From Vombatus ursinus (Eukaryota > Chordata > Mammalia > Diprotodontia > Vombatidae): 64,000 bases of DNA. Positions 1 through 10,881 of this stretch are shown piece after piece. The DNA is taken from the NCBI RefSeq assembly GCF_900497805.2, contig NW_020954610.1, positions 30,053,115-30,117,114 on the forward strand. The letters are read 5' to 3'. The translations under genes were made by a program, and so were the position numbers. The first letter of the stretch is position 1, and each line of letters begins with the position of its first letter. Below the pieces are notes generated by a model. The model saw nothing but the letters and a program-made list of their open reading frames with translations. It had not been told where the DNA came from and searched no databases.

Positions 1-429
1 TTTGGCAAATTCTTTCATTTCACCATTTCTGGATAGTTATCTGAAGACCAGGGGAAACACAAATATTTTCTGTTTTGGGATTTTCCCTGGTGCTTATTCT
101 AAAGAATCTTGGTCATGTTTACATGGTATTTCTTAATGACCTCCTAACCACCATGCAAAGAGTCCTAGGATTCTATTCAGCACAGTCATTTTTTTGAGGG
201 CCCAGACCCACCATGGATGAAGGGAATGGAGATTATATTCATCCTCATTTACAAAGATTTACATATTTATCAAGCAAATAACATTTTATAAATTTCTCCC
301 CACACTACATCTTCTATCTGCATTAAACGTATCACACTCAGAGAACACACTTCCTGTTTACGTCGGCTTCATGGAGACCTTCTTTTTTTTTTAAAAGATA
401 GCTTACACTCATTTTACTACATAGTATTG
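1..429. other. Unique AT-rich DNA, no gene seen
   Basis: No open reading frame with recognisable protein content, no RNA gene and no repeat I can name. The sequence is AT-rich with short homopolymer runs. Confidence 0.5.
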
Positions 430-568
430 ATGACCCAAATAGTGCCTTCCCTCCTAGACTACCCTATATTTAACTATTTTGTATATATTTATATATATTC
501 ACTTTATATTCTTGTTATATATATTTAAATATGTACTTTCTATTTCCTCCATCAGAATGTGAGTTCCT
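430..568 (+). mobile_element. L2 LINE 3' end, left part (split by L1)
   Basis: Degenerate 3' untranslated part of an L2-type LINE. The AT-rich stretch leads into AGAATGTGAGTTCCT, which matches the usual 'gaatgtaagctcctt' step of L2 3' ends. The element resumes at 2200 after an L1 inserted exactly at this step. Old, since most of the consensus is blurred. Confidence 0.6.
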
Positions 569-2184
569 CCAGCTTCTGGGGTAAGAACTTACTATTTAAC
601 AAAAACTGTTCACAAAACTGGAAAATAGGATGGTAGGCATACACTAACATCTTACACCCTATAAAAAGATAAATTCAAAATGGATACATGCTTTAGATAT
701 AAAAGCTGATACTATAAGTAAAATAGGAGAGCAAGGAATAGTTTACCAATCAGATCTATGGAGAATGGAAGAATTTATGACCAAACAATATATAGAGAAC
801 ATTATGAAATGCAAAATAAAATCGTTTTGATTACAATAAATTGAAACATTTTTGCGCAAACAAAGCCAATGCAACCAAGATTAGAAGGAAAGCAGAAAGC
901 TGGGAAATAATTTTTACAACCGATGTCTCTAATGAAGGCATCCTTCTAAAATATATAGAGAACTCAGTCAAATTTGTAGGAATTATAATTTAATTCCTAA
1001 TTGGTCAAAGGATATGAACAGGCAGTTTTTAGATGAAGATATTAAAGGTATCTATAGTCATATGAAAAAATGCTCTAAATAACTATTGATCAGAGAAATG
1101 CAATTAAAACAACTCTCAGGTACCACATCACACCTATCAGATTGGCAAACATGACAAAACAGGTAAATGATAAATGTTGGAGAAGATGTGGGAAAATTGG
1201 AACACTAATACAATGTTGGTGGAGTTGTGAACTGATCCTACCATTCTGGAGAACACTTTTTTGGTTTGTTTTTGGTTTTTGGTTTTTTTTTAGGCAATTG
1301 GGGTTAAGTGACTTGCCCAGGGTCACACAGCTAGTAAGTGTGAAGTGTTTGGTCTGAGGCCAGATTTGAACTCAGGTACTCCTGACTTCAGGGCCAGTGC
1401 TCTATCCACTGCGCCACCTAGCTGCCCCATCTGGAGAAAAATTTAGAACTGTGCCCAAAGGTTTATAAAAATGTGCATACCCTTTGACCCAGCAATAGCA
1501 CTTCTAGGGCTATATCCCAAAGAGATCATAAAAATGGGAAAACAACCCACATGTACAAAAATATTCATAGCAGCTCTTTCAGTGGTGGCAAAGAATTGGA
1601 ACTTGAGGGAATGCCCATCATTTCAGGAATGACTGAACAAGTTGTGGTATATGAATGTAATAGAATACTATTGTGTTATAATAAATGATGAGCAAGCAGA
1701 TTTCCAAAAAACCTGGAAAAACTTACATGGACTGATGCTGAGTGAAGTAAGCAGAACCTGGAGAACATTGTACACAGTAACAGCCACTTTGTGCAATGAC
1801 TAACTTTGATAGACTTAGTTCTTCTGAGCAATACAATGATCTAAGCCATCTCCAAAAATCTCATTTTAGAAAATGTTATCCACATCCAAAGAAAGAACTA
1901 TGGAGTCTGAATGCCAATTGAAGCATACTATTTTTTCTTGTTGTTGTTTCTTCTTTTTTTATGGTTTCTCCCATTATTAAAATTCTTTTTTACAACATAA
2001 TTAATATGAAAATATATTTAATATGAATGTATGTGTATAGGTTATATCAGATTATGTGCCATCTTAGGGACAGGAGAGGAGAGGGAGAGGAAGAAAATTT
2101 AGAACTCAAAATCTTATGGATGTGAATTTTGAAAACTAACAACAAATAAATAAAATGGTTTTAAAAATAAAAAGATAAAAAAAA
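569..2184 (+). mobile_element. 5'-truncated L1 with 15-bp target-site duplication
   Basis: The body starts inside the late part of L1 ORF2 (homologous to the stretch beginning 'CCAGCTTCTGGG' in the other copies here). It runs through the ORF2 C-terminus and 3' UTR to an A-rich tail. The flanks carry a perfect 15-bp duplication, AGAATGTGAGTTCCT, at 554-568 and 2185-2199, so this is a standard target-primed insertion. It landed in an L2 relic. A SINE later inserted at 1254-1430. The reading frame is broken: there are in-frame stops and only short open stretches such as 1142-1257 ([18 protein letters not shown]..), the cysteine-rich C-terminal motif of ORF2p. Confidence 0.9.
1254..1430 (-). mobile_element. 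tRNA-derived marsupial core-SINE inside L1
   Basis: Read on the minus strand it begins GGGGCAGCTAGGTGGCGCAG, a tRNA-like promoter box. The MIR-like core (CTTACTAGCTGTGTGACC) and an A-rich tail (the T run at 1284-1291 on the plus strand) follow. TCTGGAGAA is duplicated at 1245-1253 and 1430-1438, marking the insertion into the L1. The sequence is well preserved, so this is one of the younger elements in the window. It is of the WSINE1/MAR1 type; the exact subfamily is not assigned. Confidence 0.88.
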
Positions 2185-2199
2185 AGAATGTGAGTTCCT

Positions 2200-2292
2200 A
2201 GCGAGGGTGGGTTATTTCATTCTGTGCTCTTGTATCCCATATGCCTAGCACAGTGTCTGGAATATAGTGGCGTTTAACAAATATTTGTTAAT
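2200..2292 (+). mobile_element. L2 LINE 3' end, right part
   Basis: Continuation of the L2 relic at 430-568. It contains the typical terminal features: a 'cctagcacagtgtctgg' step and a terminal AAATATTTGTTAATTGA-like tail. Confidence 0.75.
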
Positions 2293-2358
2293 TGATTTAT
2301 TTATTGCCTTGTGATTGTAAGTTCCTATTCTATCATCAAAATAATTAAGAAACAAAAT

Positions 2359-2628
2359 TAGAAGGAAAATGGCACAATGAATAGATACTTGGACTTGGAG
2401 TGAGGAAGATCTAAATTCATAACCAGGCTTAGACATTTCCTAGCTGTATGACCCCAAGCAAGTCACTTTACCTCTGTCTGCCTCAGCTTCCTAATCTATA
2501 AAGTGGGAAGAATTAATAGCACCTATGTCCAGTGTTATTGTGAGAATCAAATGAGAATATTTTTAAGTGTTTTACAAACCATTAAGCTCTACATAAAAGC
2601 TAGTTATTACTGTTATTATTATTACATC
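2359..2628 (+). mobile_element. MIR/THER-type core-SINE
   Basis: A tRNA-like head, the core 'cctagctgtatgaccccaagcaag', then 'cctcagcttcctaatctataaa' and a terminal tail ending in TAGTTATTACTG and TTATTATTA. Both core and LINE-like tail are present, so it is close to full length. It is moderately diverged. Confidence 0.8.
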
Positions 2629-3898
2629 TTCCAGTACTTATGTCTTAAATATAAGCCTTATTCTTCATAGGCATTTCCTCACAGCCCAAAAAAGCACTGC
2701 CATTGTAAGACTTAGCTAGCCCTTAAATCACCCATGCCTCTTATCCATAGATATTACCTCCAATTGCTGTAACTCTAACTATATAACTATAACTATATGT
2801 ACATATATATATGTATATATATATATGTATTACTATCTATAACTATTGGAAAACCAATAACCTAGTACATACAATACTCTTCACTCTTATAAGAATGGAC
2901 TTATAATTTGCGTGAAAATACCAGAAATTAGAAATGTAAAAAAGTGAACATTCAATAATTACCCAAATCAGTAGCCATTAAATAAAATATTCCTAAAATG
3001 CTAATATTTATTAGTCAGCAGGTACTTAGCACACAAAAAATGAGCCATATACACTGTATGCTAGGCAAGTATTGAACATTGTAGATGACAGAAGTATATT
3101 TTCCCCTTTTTTCTTTCTTGATTAGTAACGTTCTTTCCCCCACTTCTCACCTCCTCCTTCAAAAACTTATTTTTTGTCATGTTACATTCCCCTTAAAAAC
3201 AATTATTTAGTAGGTGCTAGGTTCTAGAAAATATCTTTATATATAAAATATATTGAAAGTCTTTCCCACTCCCACACAATTATTTTCGATAAATTTTCTT
3301 TTGAATGGGTTTACTTTTTTCCATTCCTGGAGAGATTGGGTAAGAGAAAAGCGGGAAACTTTTTTAATGCAATTTCTTAGACTTTGAGGATATGTTAAAC
3401 AAACTAACTGACAAAATAAGTACAACTATCTTAAAGTTCTGTGATTCCTATTACATAACTCTGCAGCTGTCTTTGTCTCCTTGTAAAATTATGAACAATT
3501 TTAAGTTCAGAAGAAAAATATCTGACTTGAAAACCTGCTACTGTTCTTAAGGTACAATATGTGCAATAGACCACAAACTTCTTTTTTTCACCATGTTAAA
3601 AGTTCATTTGAATTACTAAGATCAGAAAAATTGGTAACTACATCTTTTTCTTAAGGTCTCATTTCATTTATGTAATAGTCTTAGAGATAACCTACATACT
3701 CTGGAAAATCAGAGACCTAAAGAGACTATTTGAAAACTAAGGATTCTGAAATGTGATGGACATGGAATCTTCTGGAGATTCTTCCCAATATGGAATTATA
3801 CAACATGTAGAGGGTTGTGTAGGCAGGGAGGTATATGTTTCATGGGATAGCGGCTGAAGAGTTATCAAGGGTAAATGAATATATTACGAGATAATTTC
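2629..3898. other. Unique AT-rich DNA, no gene seen
   Basis: No repeat or coding signal that I can name, apart from a short (ATGTAT)-like microsatellite near 2795-2830. Open stretches here are short and carry no recognisable domain. Confidence 0.5.
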
Positions 3899-4040
3899 AG
3901 GAGCAGCTAGGTGGCACAGTGGATAGAGCACTGACCCTGGAGTCAGAATTCAGTCCCAGACACATAGCACTCACTAGCTGTGCGACTTTGGGCATGTCAC
4001 TTAACTCCAATTGCCTTACCCAAAAAAAATTAAAAAGAGA
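3899..4040 (+). mobile_element. tRNA-derived marsupial core-SINE
   Basis: Starts GGAGCAGCTAGGTGGCACAG and continues through the core 'cactcactagctgtgcgac' to an A-rich tail at about 4021-4040. Nearly complete and little diverged. Same family as the SINE at 1254-1430, in the opposite orientation. Confidence 0.88.
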
Positions 4041-5435
4041 TACTTTCTTTTAATCTTAAACTCTAGTGATATTCATCAGTCTTTTCTTGTATATTTGGTA
4101 CAGGGTGGCCAGTTGACCTATCTTCTTTATTATCTACAAAAAGTATAATTCTAATATCACATTAATAATCTAGCATCAGTATCCTAAGATATGTGATTTT
4201 CAATGAAATTTTCATGGCAGAAAAAGAACTTTTTGACTACATTTTTAAGATATCAATGCCCATTTCTCAGAGATTGCCCTGATTTTTTTCCCCATTAACT
4301 GAACAAATCTGTTTAGAAATATTCAACAAGGCTTTACCTTTCCATTGCAAGGTGTTATCAAAATATTAAAACTGGTGTCTCACTATATGAGTCTGGGTCT
4401 TGGAAAAAGAATTACTGCCCTTTAGTAGCTAGAATAACATCTGGAAATGCCTTTTGTGGCTATGCAATGTTCCATCAGATTAATTTTTAATTTTCTAATT
4501 TCTTAAAGGGCAAATCTTAAAACTAGATTTTCTCCCCACAATGCAGAAAATGTAAAATGTCAGGATCATTGATCAAATAGCCAAAATCATAAGAGTATAA
4601 CTTCTGCTTTAAAGCTAAATCATTCAGAACTGAGTAATTGATGTTTGGATAATATAACACTTGACAACTACCCTGGCACCAAAGATAAGGGTAAATTTCA
4701 TTTCAGGAGTGTCAATTAAAATAAATTTTTCCCTTCCATTTATTTTGCCAGAATTTCATAAAAAAGTTCCTTCTGTCCAAAACCAAATAATAATAATAGT
4801 TATTTATGCAGTGCTTGCTTTGATTTACAATTCCCATCTTCTGCTGAGATTCCCAAAGTTGGCGATACCACACCCTGGGGGCACTGAAATAATCCAGAGG
4901 GTCAGTAGTAGCCTTGGGTGTAATTGGGGAGCATTGAATAAAAATAAGGGGGCAGGGGAAGCATAAGGAAAGAGGGGAAGAAAAGTTTGAAAAACCATTC
5001 ATAAACATTTCATCAGTTGTATAAAAGAGTTAAGGTCTTAGTGATTACATTATTTTCCATATAAACACACAGAATTCAGATTATAACCAATCAGTAGTCA
5101 AGTCCACTGACAGGTCTTAACAAATAAGTGTTGGTGGGTGAGCATGTCATGCATTATTTGGAAGTCCTGCCTGCATCAACAGTAATATGTGTATGTAATG
5201 ACTTGTTTATAATATGATACTATGTAGTTACATGACACAATATTGCATCATCAAAATTTCAATGTAGGAAAAAACCCACAAATTTAAAATAAATTATTTA
5301 AGAGGTGTCATTTTAAAAAGATATTTTGTTTTTTGAAATGATGCAAATTTTAAAAAAAATTAAAGAGTTAAAGAAAGTAGATTTCCATGGGGGTGTTGAG
5401 TAATTTCTTTTTTTTTAAAGAAGGCGGTAGGCAAA
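4041..5435. other. Unique DNA, no gene seen
   Basis: No named repeat was seen. A 101-residue open frame at 4661-4966 overlaps a 98-residue antisense one. Neither shows a domain, and the base composition is like the surroundings, so I do not call a gene. Confidence 0.45.
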
Positions 5436-5628
5436 ATATGTTTGCAAAGTTCTGCCTTGACCCTGGGATGTAAGTGCTATTATTATCCCCATTTTACAGA
5501 TGAAAAAACTGAGACCTTCAGAGATTAAGTGACTTGTCCACAGTTACATGACTAGTGTCTAAGGTGGACTTTGAATGCTGGTCTTGCTGACTCCAAGTCC
5601 AATGATCTATCTACTGTGACACCTGAAC
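5436..5628 (-). mobile_element. MIR/THER-type core-SINE
   Basis: The minus-strand core is recognisable from the plus-strand strings 'tattatccccattttacag' and 'gagattaagtgacttgtcc', and from the head 'ctactgtgacacct'. Moderately old. Confidence 0.75.
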
Positions 5629-5705
5629 TGTTATAAGAATACCTCATTTTCGTTCACTTGGCACTCTAAAAGAAGAGGGAGCTGAAGAATATACATGGGG
5701 GTGAA

Positions 5706-5745
5706 AGAGAGAGAGAGACAGAGAGACAGAGAGAAAGAGAGCTGT
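5706..5745. repeat. (GA)n/(CAGA)n microsatellite
   Basis: Purine-rich GA dinucleotide run with CAGA variants. Confidence 0.8.
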
Positions 5746-6624
5746 AAAATAGATCAGAATTCAGTAGAAAACATTAACTAGATGAGAATTAGTATTGATA
5801 AAAAATGTTTTTCTTTCTTTTAATTTATTTATTTTTAGTTTTCAACATTTACTTCCACAAGATTTTGAGTTCCAAATTTTCACCCCTTCTTTCTTCTCCC
5901 CCCACCCCAAGATAGCATGCATTCTGAATATCCCTTCCCCTAATCTGCCCTCCCTTCTATCTCTCAACCCTTTTCTTATCCCCTTACCCTCCTATTTTGC
6001 TATAGGGCAGGATAGATTTCTGTACCCCATTTCCTGTATTTCTTATTTCCCAGTTGCATGTGAAAACATTTTTTAAACATGTGTTTTTAAAAATTTGGGT
6101 TCCAAATTTTATCCCTTCCTGCCTCCCTACACACCCTCATTGAAAAAGTAAGCAACTCAATATAGGTTATATACGTGCAGTTATGCAAAACACTTCCATA
6201 GTAGTCATGTTGTGAAAAACTAACTCTATTTCCCTTAATCCTATCCTGCCCCCATTTATTCTATTCTGTATTATGACCCTGTCCCTCCTCAGAAGTGTTT
6301 GCTTCTGATTACCCCCTTTCCTAATCTGCCCTGCTCTTTATCATTCCCTTGCTCTCTTGTCCCTTTCTCCCCCCATTTTCCTGTAGGATAAGACAGATTT
6401 CAATATCCAATTGAGTGTGTATGTTATTCCCCCCTTAAGCCAAATCCTATGAGAATAAGATTCACTCATTCCCTCTCACCTTACTCTGTTTCCACTCCAC
6501 TGTAAGAGCTTTTTCTTTTCTGCTTTTTTTTGTGAGATAATTTACCTCATTCTACTTCTCCCTTTCTCTTTCTCCCAGAACAATCCTCTCTCACCCCTTA
6601 ATTTTATTCTCCAGATATGACACC

Positions 6625-6632
6625 TCTCTCTT

Positions 6633-6688
<56 letters not shown>

Positions 6689-6689
6689 C

Positions 6690-6720
<31 letters not shown>

Positions 6721-6771
6721 TATATATATATATATAGTATATATATATATATAATGTATATATATGTGTAT
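6625..6771. repeat. (CT)n-(TA)n microsatellite inside HAL1
   Basis: About 90 bp of CT dinucleotides followed by about 50 bp of TA/TG dinucleotides. It lies between the ORF1 remnant and the 3' UTR of the HAL1. The same position is microsatellite in the HAL1 copies at 49060-49160 and 9640-9695. Confidence 0.9.
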
Positions 6772-6864
6772 GTATGTACATTTACATACATGTATTTTTT
6801 TTCCTCCAACTACCCTAATACTGATGAAGGTCTCATGAGTTACAAATATCATCTTTCCATGCAG

Positions 6865-8009
6865 GAATGTAAACACTTCAACCTTAATAAGTCTCTTATG
6901 ATTTCTCTTTCCTGTTTACCTCTTCATGTTCCACTTGAGTCTTGTATTTGAAAGTCAAATTTTCTATTCAGCTCTGGTCTTTTCATCAAGAATGCTTGAA
7001 AGTTCTCCATTTCACTTAATGACCATATTTTTTCCTGAAGGATTATACTCAGTTTTGCTGGGTAGGTGATTCTTGGTTGCAATCCTACCTAGTTTGCCCT
7101 CTGGAATATTAATTCCATGCCCTCTGGTCCCTTAATGCAGAAACTTCAAAATCTTGTGTTATCCTGATTGTGTTTCCACAATACTTGAATTGTTTCTTTC
7201 TGACTGCTTGCAATATTTTCTCCTTGACCTGGGAATTCTGGAATTTGGCTACAATATTCCTAGGAGTTTTCCTTTGGGGATCTCTTTCAGGAGGAGATTG
7301 GTGGATTCTTTCTATTTTTATTTTGCCCTCTGGTTCCAAAATATCAGGACAGTTTTCTTTGATAATTTCTTGAAAGATGATGTCTAGGCTCTTTTTTTTT
7401 TATCATGGCTTTCAGATATTCCAATAATTTTTAAGTTCCCTCTCCTGGATCTATTTTCCAGGTCAGTTGTTTTTCCCATGAGATATTTCACATTGTTTTC
7501 TAATTTTTCATTCTTTTGTATTAGTTTTGCATTGTCTTGATTTCTCATGAAGTCACTAGCTTCCAATTTCCCTATTCTAATTTCTAAGGAAGTATTTTCT
7601 TCAGTAAACTTTTGGACTTCATTTCCCATTTGGCCAATTTTCCTTTTTAAGGCATTTTTTTTCTCATTGGCTTTTTGAACCTCTTTTGCTATTTGGGTTA
7701 GGCTATTCTTTTTAACATTTTATTTTCTTCAGCATTTTTTTAGGTCTCCTTTAGCAAGCTGTTGACTTGTTTTTCATGATTTTCTTGCATCATTCTCATT
7801 TCTCTTCCCAGTTTTTCCTCTACTTCTCTTACTTGCTTCTCAAAATCCCTTTTGAGCTCTTCCAAGGCCTGGGACTGATTCATATTTTTCTTGGAGGTTT
7901 TGGATCTAGGAGATTTGACTTCATTGTCTTCTTCTGGTTGTATGTTTTGATCTTCTTTGTTACCAAAAAAAGACTCTATGGTCTGACACATCTTGCGAGG
8001 TTTGCTCAT
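6865..8009 (-). pseudogene. HAL1 ORF1 remnant (L1 ORF1p-like RNA-binding protein)
   Basis: The ancestral product is the L1-type ORF1 protein, which coats element RNA. Readable pieces: the N-terminus MSKPRKMCQTIESFFGNKED, then a charged coiled-coil (7740-7960, EELKRDFEKQVREVEEKLGR), a second coiled-coil leading into the RRM start LENRSRRGNLKIIGISESHD (7384-7629), and the C-terminal domain (7109-7339, with RIHQSPPERDPQRKTPRN). The three pieces lie in different frames, so at least two frameshifts have broken it. Order and spacing match the copy at 49209-50360. Confidence 0.85.
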
Positions 8010-8857
8010 GATCCCAGGCAATTACTTGAGTTATAAACTCTTTATTAAGGTAGAGGTATGCTTCCAATGTGGAGAATGTACTGTCCTAAGCTTTGGGGGT
8101 TTGTACAGTTGTTTTCGGAGATGCTTCTAGGGACCTATAAATTTTCAGTTCTTCTAAGATGGTATGATAAGGGGCGAGGTGTTTATTCCTTTCCTGGCTG
8201 TGCTTTGGTCTATGAGTGACCACAAGTACTCTTTTCTATCTTGGAACTGTGAGGATTTCCTCTCCACCTGCCACTACAAAGCAATGCACCAGAGTTTCTC
8301 CTCACCCAGGACTGCCACTCAGAACTGTGACCCACATCCAAGCACAGGCAAAGCAAGAGATTCCTGCCTCAGCACTGGCAAAGAGATCCCTGCAATCCCT
8401 CTCTGATCCGCCACCAATTCCCTCTCAGTCTGTGGGCCAAAAACTCCAGAAGCATCCACCACCCCGGGCCGTGCTCAGGAAATGGGACTGAGACCTAGCT
8501 TCTCTCTCATTGCAGAAACAGACTTTTCCCACTAATCATCTAAGTTTTCTTTGGCATTGGTGGGTTGAAAGGTGTGGAATCTGCCACAGTTTTGTGATTC
8601 AGTCCTCTGAGGCCCGCTCCAGGTTCGCTGTGCCTTGTGTGCCCACACCAAACTGTGCTCCTCTCCCAACCTGGTGCAATACACCTTTCTGATCAACCAT
8701 CCATGCTGTCTTGGGCTGGAAATTTGTTTCACTCTGTCTTTTTCTGGTTTCTGCTGCTTTAGAATTTGTTTAAAACCATTTTTATAGGCATTTGGTGGGA
8801 TTTGGAGGAGAGATCAAGCAAGTCACTGCTTTCACTCTGCCATCTTGACTTTGCCCC

Positions 8858-9443
8858 ATGATAAATTTTTTTTAAAAAATGTCCTCATCTTAATAATATT
8901 TCTCGATATATGTAGCAGGTTAATTATAGGAGTTTCCTAATCTACTTAATGAATTTATAGGAAAGTAAATGTTTATTCAAGAATTTTTTTATGATCCTCC
9001 CCCACAGAAAGTGTGAACATGCCCATAAGCATTTTTGTAAGGAAAAGAAAAAAAGACATTTGCTCAGTTCTCCGTGACTGGGGCTGCCCTCCAAGGAGAA
9101 TTTGTTGGTTTGGAGATGTTTCTGAAAGATGGACTTAAGTGACTGGAGCAGTTTCTGGAAGATGAACTTAAGTGACTGGGGCTTTCCCAAGAGAAATTAG
9201 GTTGACTCAGTCTCTCAAGATTCTTTATCACTGTTTTCATTCCTTTTAGATGTCTTTTTCAAAACTTTTCATGCTCTGAGGGAAATCATTCTTTGCTTTT
9301 CTCTTGCCCCTTTTCTAGACAGAAATATGGTGGTGAGAATAGGGGTGGTTTCTCTCCTTTTTTCCATAATGTATTGAACCATAACTGCTTTCTCAGTAGA
9401 AGATGCTACAACCAGTATGGAGTGGGCCAAATGAATCAAGGAG
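8858..9443. other. Unassigned spacer between two HAL1 elements
   Basis: Not recognised. It contains a direct tandem pair of 33-bp units at 9118-9150 and 9151-9183 (29 of 33 positions equal; the shared core is CTTAAGTGACTGG). An 82-residue minus-strand open frame at 8942-9190 has no domain. It may be part of an old repeat I cannot name. Confidence 0.4.
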
Positions 9444-9648
9444 CATCTGACAGTTTTCCTTGATAATTTCTTGAAAGATGATGTCTAGGCTCTTTTTTTG
9501 ATCATAGCTTTCAGATAGTCCAATAATTTTTAAATTCTCTCTCCTGGATTTATTTTTCAGGTCAGTTGTTTTTCCAATGAGATATTTCACATTCTCATGA
9601 GTCCTTTGTCAGTATTAGGGTGGTGAGAGGGAAAAATTATGTGTATGT

Positions 9649-9693
<45 letters not shown>

Positions 9694-10276
9694 GGGCACA
9701 GGGTGAGTTGAAGATGAAGGGGTGATATCTGGAAAATAAAATTAAGGGATGAGAGAGGATTATACTGGGAGAAGTAGAAAGGGATAGGTAGAATGGGTAA
9801 ATCACATGAAACAGATGAGAAAAGACTTTTACAGTGGAGGAGGAATGGGGGAAGGTGAGATGGAATGAGTGAATCTTATTCTCATAGGATTTGGCTTCAG
9901 GAAGGAATAACATACACAGTGGGGTAGGGAAATCTATCCTACCCTACAGGAAAACAAGGGGGGAAGGGAACAAGGGAGCAGGGGGATGATAGAGGGTGGG
10001 GCATATTGGGGGAGGGGATAATCAGAAGCAAACACTTCTGAGGAGGGACAGGTTCAAAAGAGAGAATAGAATAAATGGGGGTAGGATACAATGAAGGGAA
10101 ATATACTTAGTTTTTCACAACATGACTACTATGGAAGTGTTTTGCATGACTACACATCTATAACCTGTATTGAGATGCTTGCCTTTTCAATGACGATGGA
10201 TGGGGAGGGAAGAAGGGAGAAATTTGTAACCCTAAGTTTGAAAAACACATGTTAAAAAAATTAAAAATTAAAAAAA
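9444..10276 (+). mobile_element. HAL1, 5'-truncated with inverted 5' part
   Basis: The left part (9444-9593) is HAL1 ORF1 in minus orientation (MKYLIGKTTDLKNKSRRE.. on the minus strand). The right part (9594-10276) is HAL1 in plus orientation, from just after ORF1 to an A-rich tail. The switch falls at 'cacatt|ctcatgag'. Inverted 5' ends are a known outcome of twin priming during LINE insertion. The tail ends at the inner of the two 3' ends seen in the longer HAL1 copies. A (GATA)n run of about 50 bp sits at 9649-9693. No clear target-site duplication was found. Confidence 0.85.
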
Positions 10277-10378
10277 ACAACTTTGCTATTTTGGTTGCCT
10301 TTACAACATTTCTGAGGTTTTTTAAAAATAAGATTAAAATTTAAACCAGCCTTATTTGTGCTCCAGGATATGACAAAT

Positions 10379-10407
10379 TTTTGTTTGTTTGTTTGTTTGT
10401 TTGTTTT
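10379..10407. repeat. (TTTG)n microsatellite
   Basis: Seven TTTG units. Confidence 0.9.
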
Positions 10408-10499
10408 ATGATTTAGGCAAAGTGAGAAAAGTATGGCCGGAGATGGAAAAATGTCAAGATTTTCCAAAAGGGGAAGAAAGTGCATGCTTCAAACTATCC

Positions 10500-10865
10500 A
10501 TACTTTTTAGCCTGATTGTGATTCCTGAAAAAATTCCAGAATACATGATTAAGAGATTCAATTGTAAGCACTTAGAAAAGGGAAGAAATTACCACTATAT
10601 GTATCCATTTTCAAGAAAGGTCATGCAAAAGACTGATCTGACTTATTTTTGGACAGTTGTTAGGTATAGATATAGGAATGCCATGAGAATACTGTCGATG
10701 GCTTTCTGAATGGTGTTTATTGGAAAAATCATACAGAAATTACTGATACATTTGATGAAAATGCAGGCTTCAAAAAGACTTCAACCTATAGCGATCAGGT
10801 GAATCTAATAACATTTCATTTATCCCTATTAAGTTCCAAGTCCTATACTTACCTAGAGGAAGGTA
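10500..10865 (+). mobile_element. L3/CR1-type LINE fragment (reverse-transcriptase region)
   Basis: The string around 10560-10700 (AATTGTAAGCACTTAGAAAA, later GGTCATGCAAAAGACTGATC and GGAATGCC) follows the order of a CR1/L3 reverse-transcriptase segment that I know from vertebrate genomes. The later stretch AAGTCCTATACTT (10838-10850) also fits. The frame is broken and very diverged. The call rests on remembered consensus, not an alignment. Confidence 0.55.
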
Positions 10866-10881
10866 AGATAATATTTATGTC

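Larger units (their letters stand above)
5804..8857 (-). mobile_element. HAL1 (half-L1) element, near full length
   Basis: About 3.05 kb on the minus strand. The 5' end at 8857 reads GGGGCAAAGTCAAGATGGCA, the L1-type start. A GC-richer 5' UTR, a broken ORF1 (about 6865-8009), a GA/TA microsatellite and a long 3' UTR ending in the T-rich plus-strand run near 5804 follow. There is no endonuclease or reverse-transcriptase ORF at all, which is the defining trait of HAL1 elements. Such an element would have relied on L1 ORF2p in trans. The 3' region holds two successive L1-like 3' ends (about 5811-5880 and 6070-6130). I could not find a clean target-site duplication. Confidence 0.85.

Noticed and set aside
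4661-5008. Two overlapping opposite-strand frames of about 100 residues
   Set aside because: Neither shows a protein family; mutual antisense overlap suggests chance.
6542-6876. Three minus-strand frames rich in RERERE repeats
   Set aside because: Translation of the (CT)n/(TA)n microsatellite within HAL1.
5790-8885. Target-site duplication for the first HAL1 (TGATAAA near 5790 and 8859)
   Set aside because: Only about seven bases match, within AT-rich runs, so it could be chance.
9649-9693. Regular GATA array, considered as a CRISPR-like or regulatory array
   Set aside because: A plain 4-bp microsatellite without spacers.
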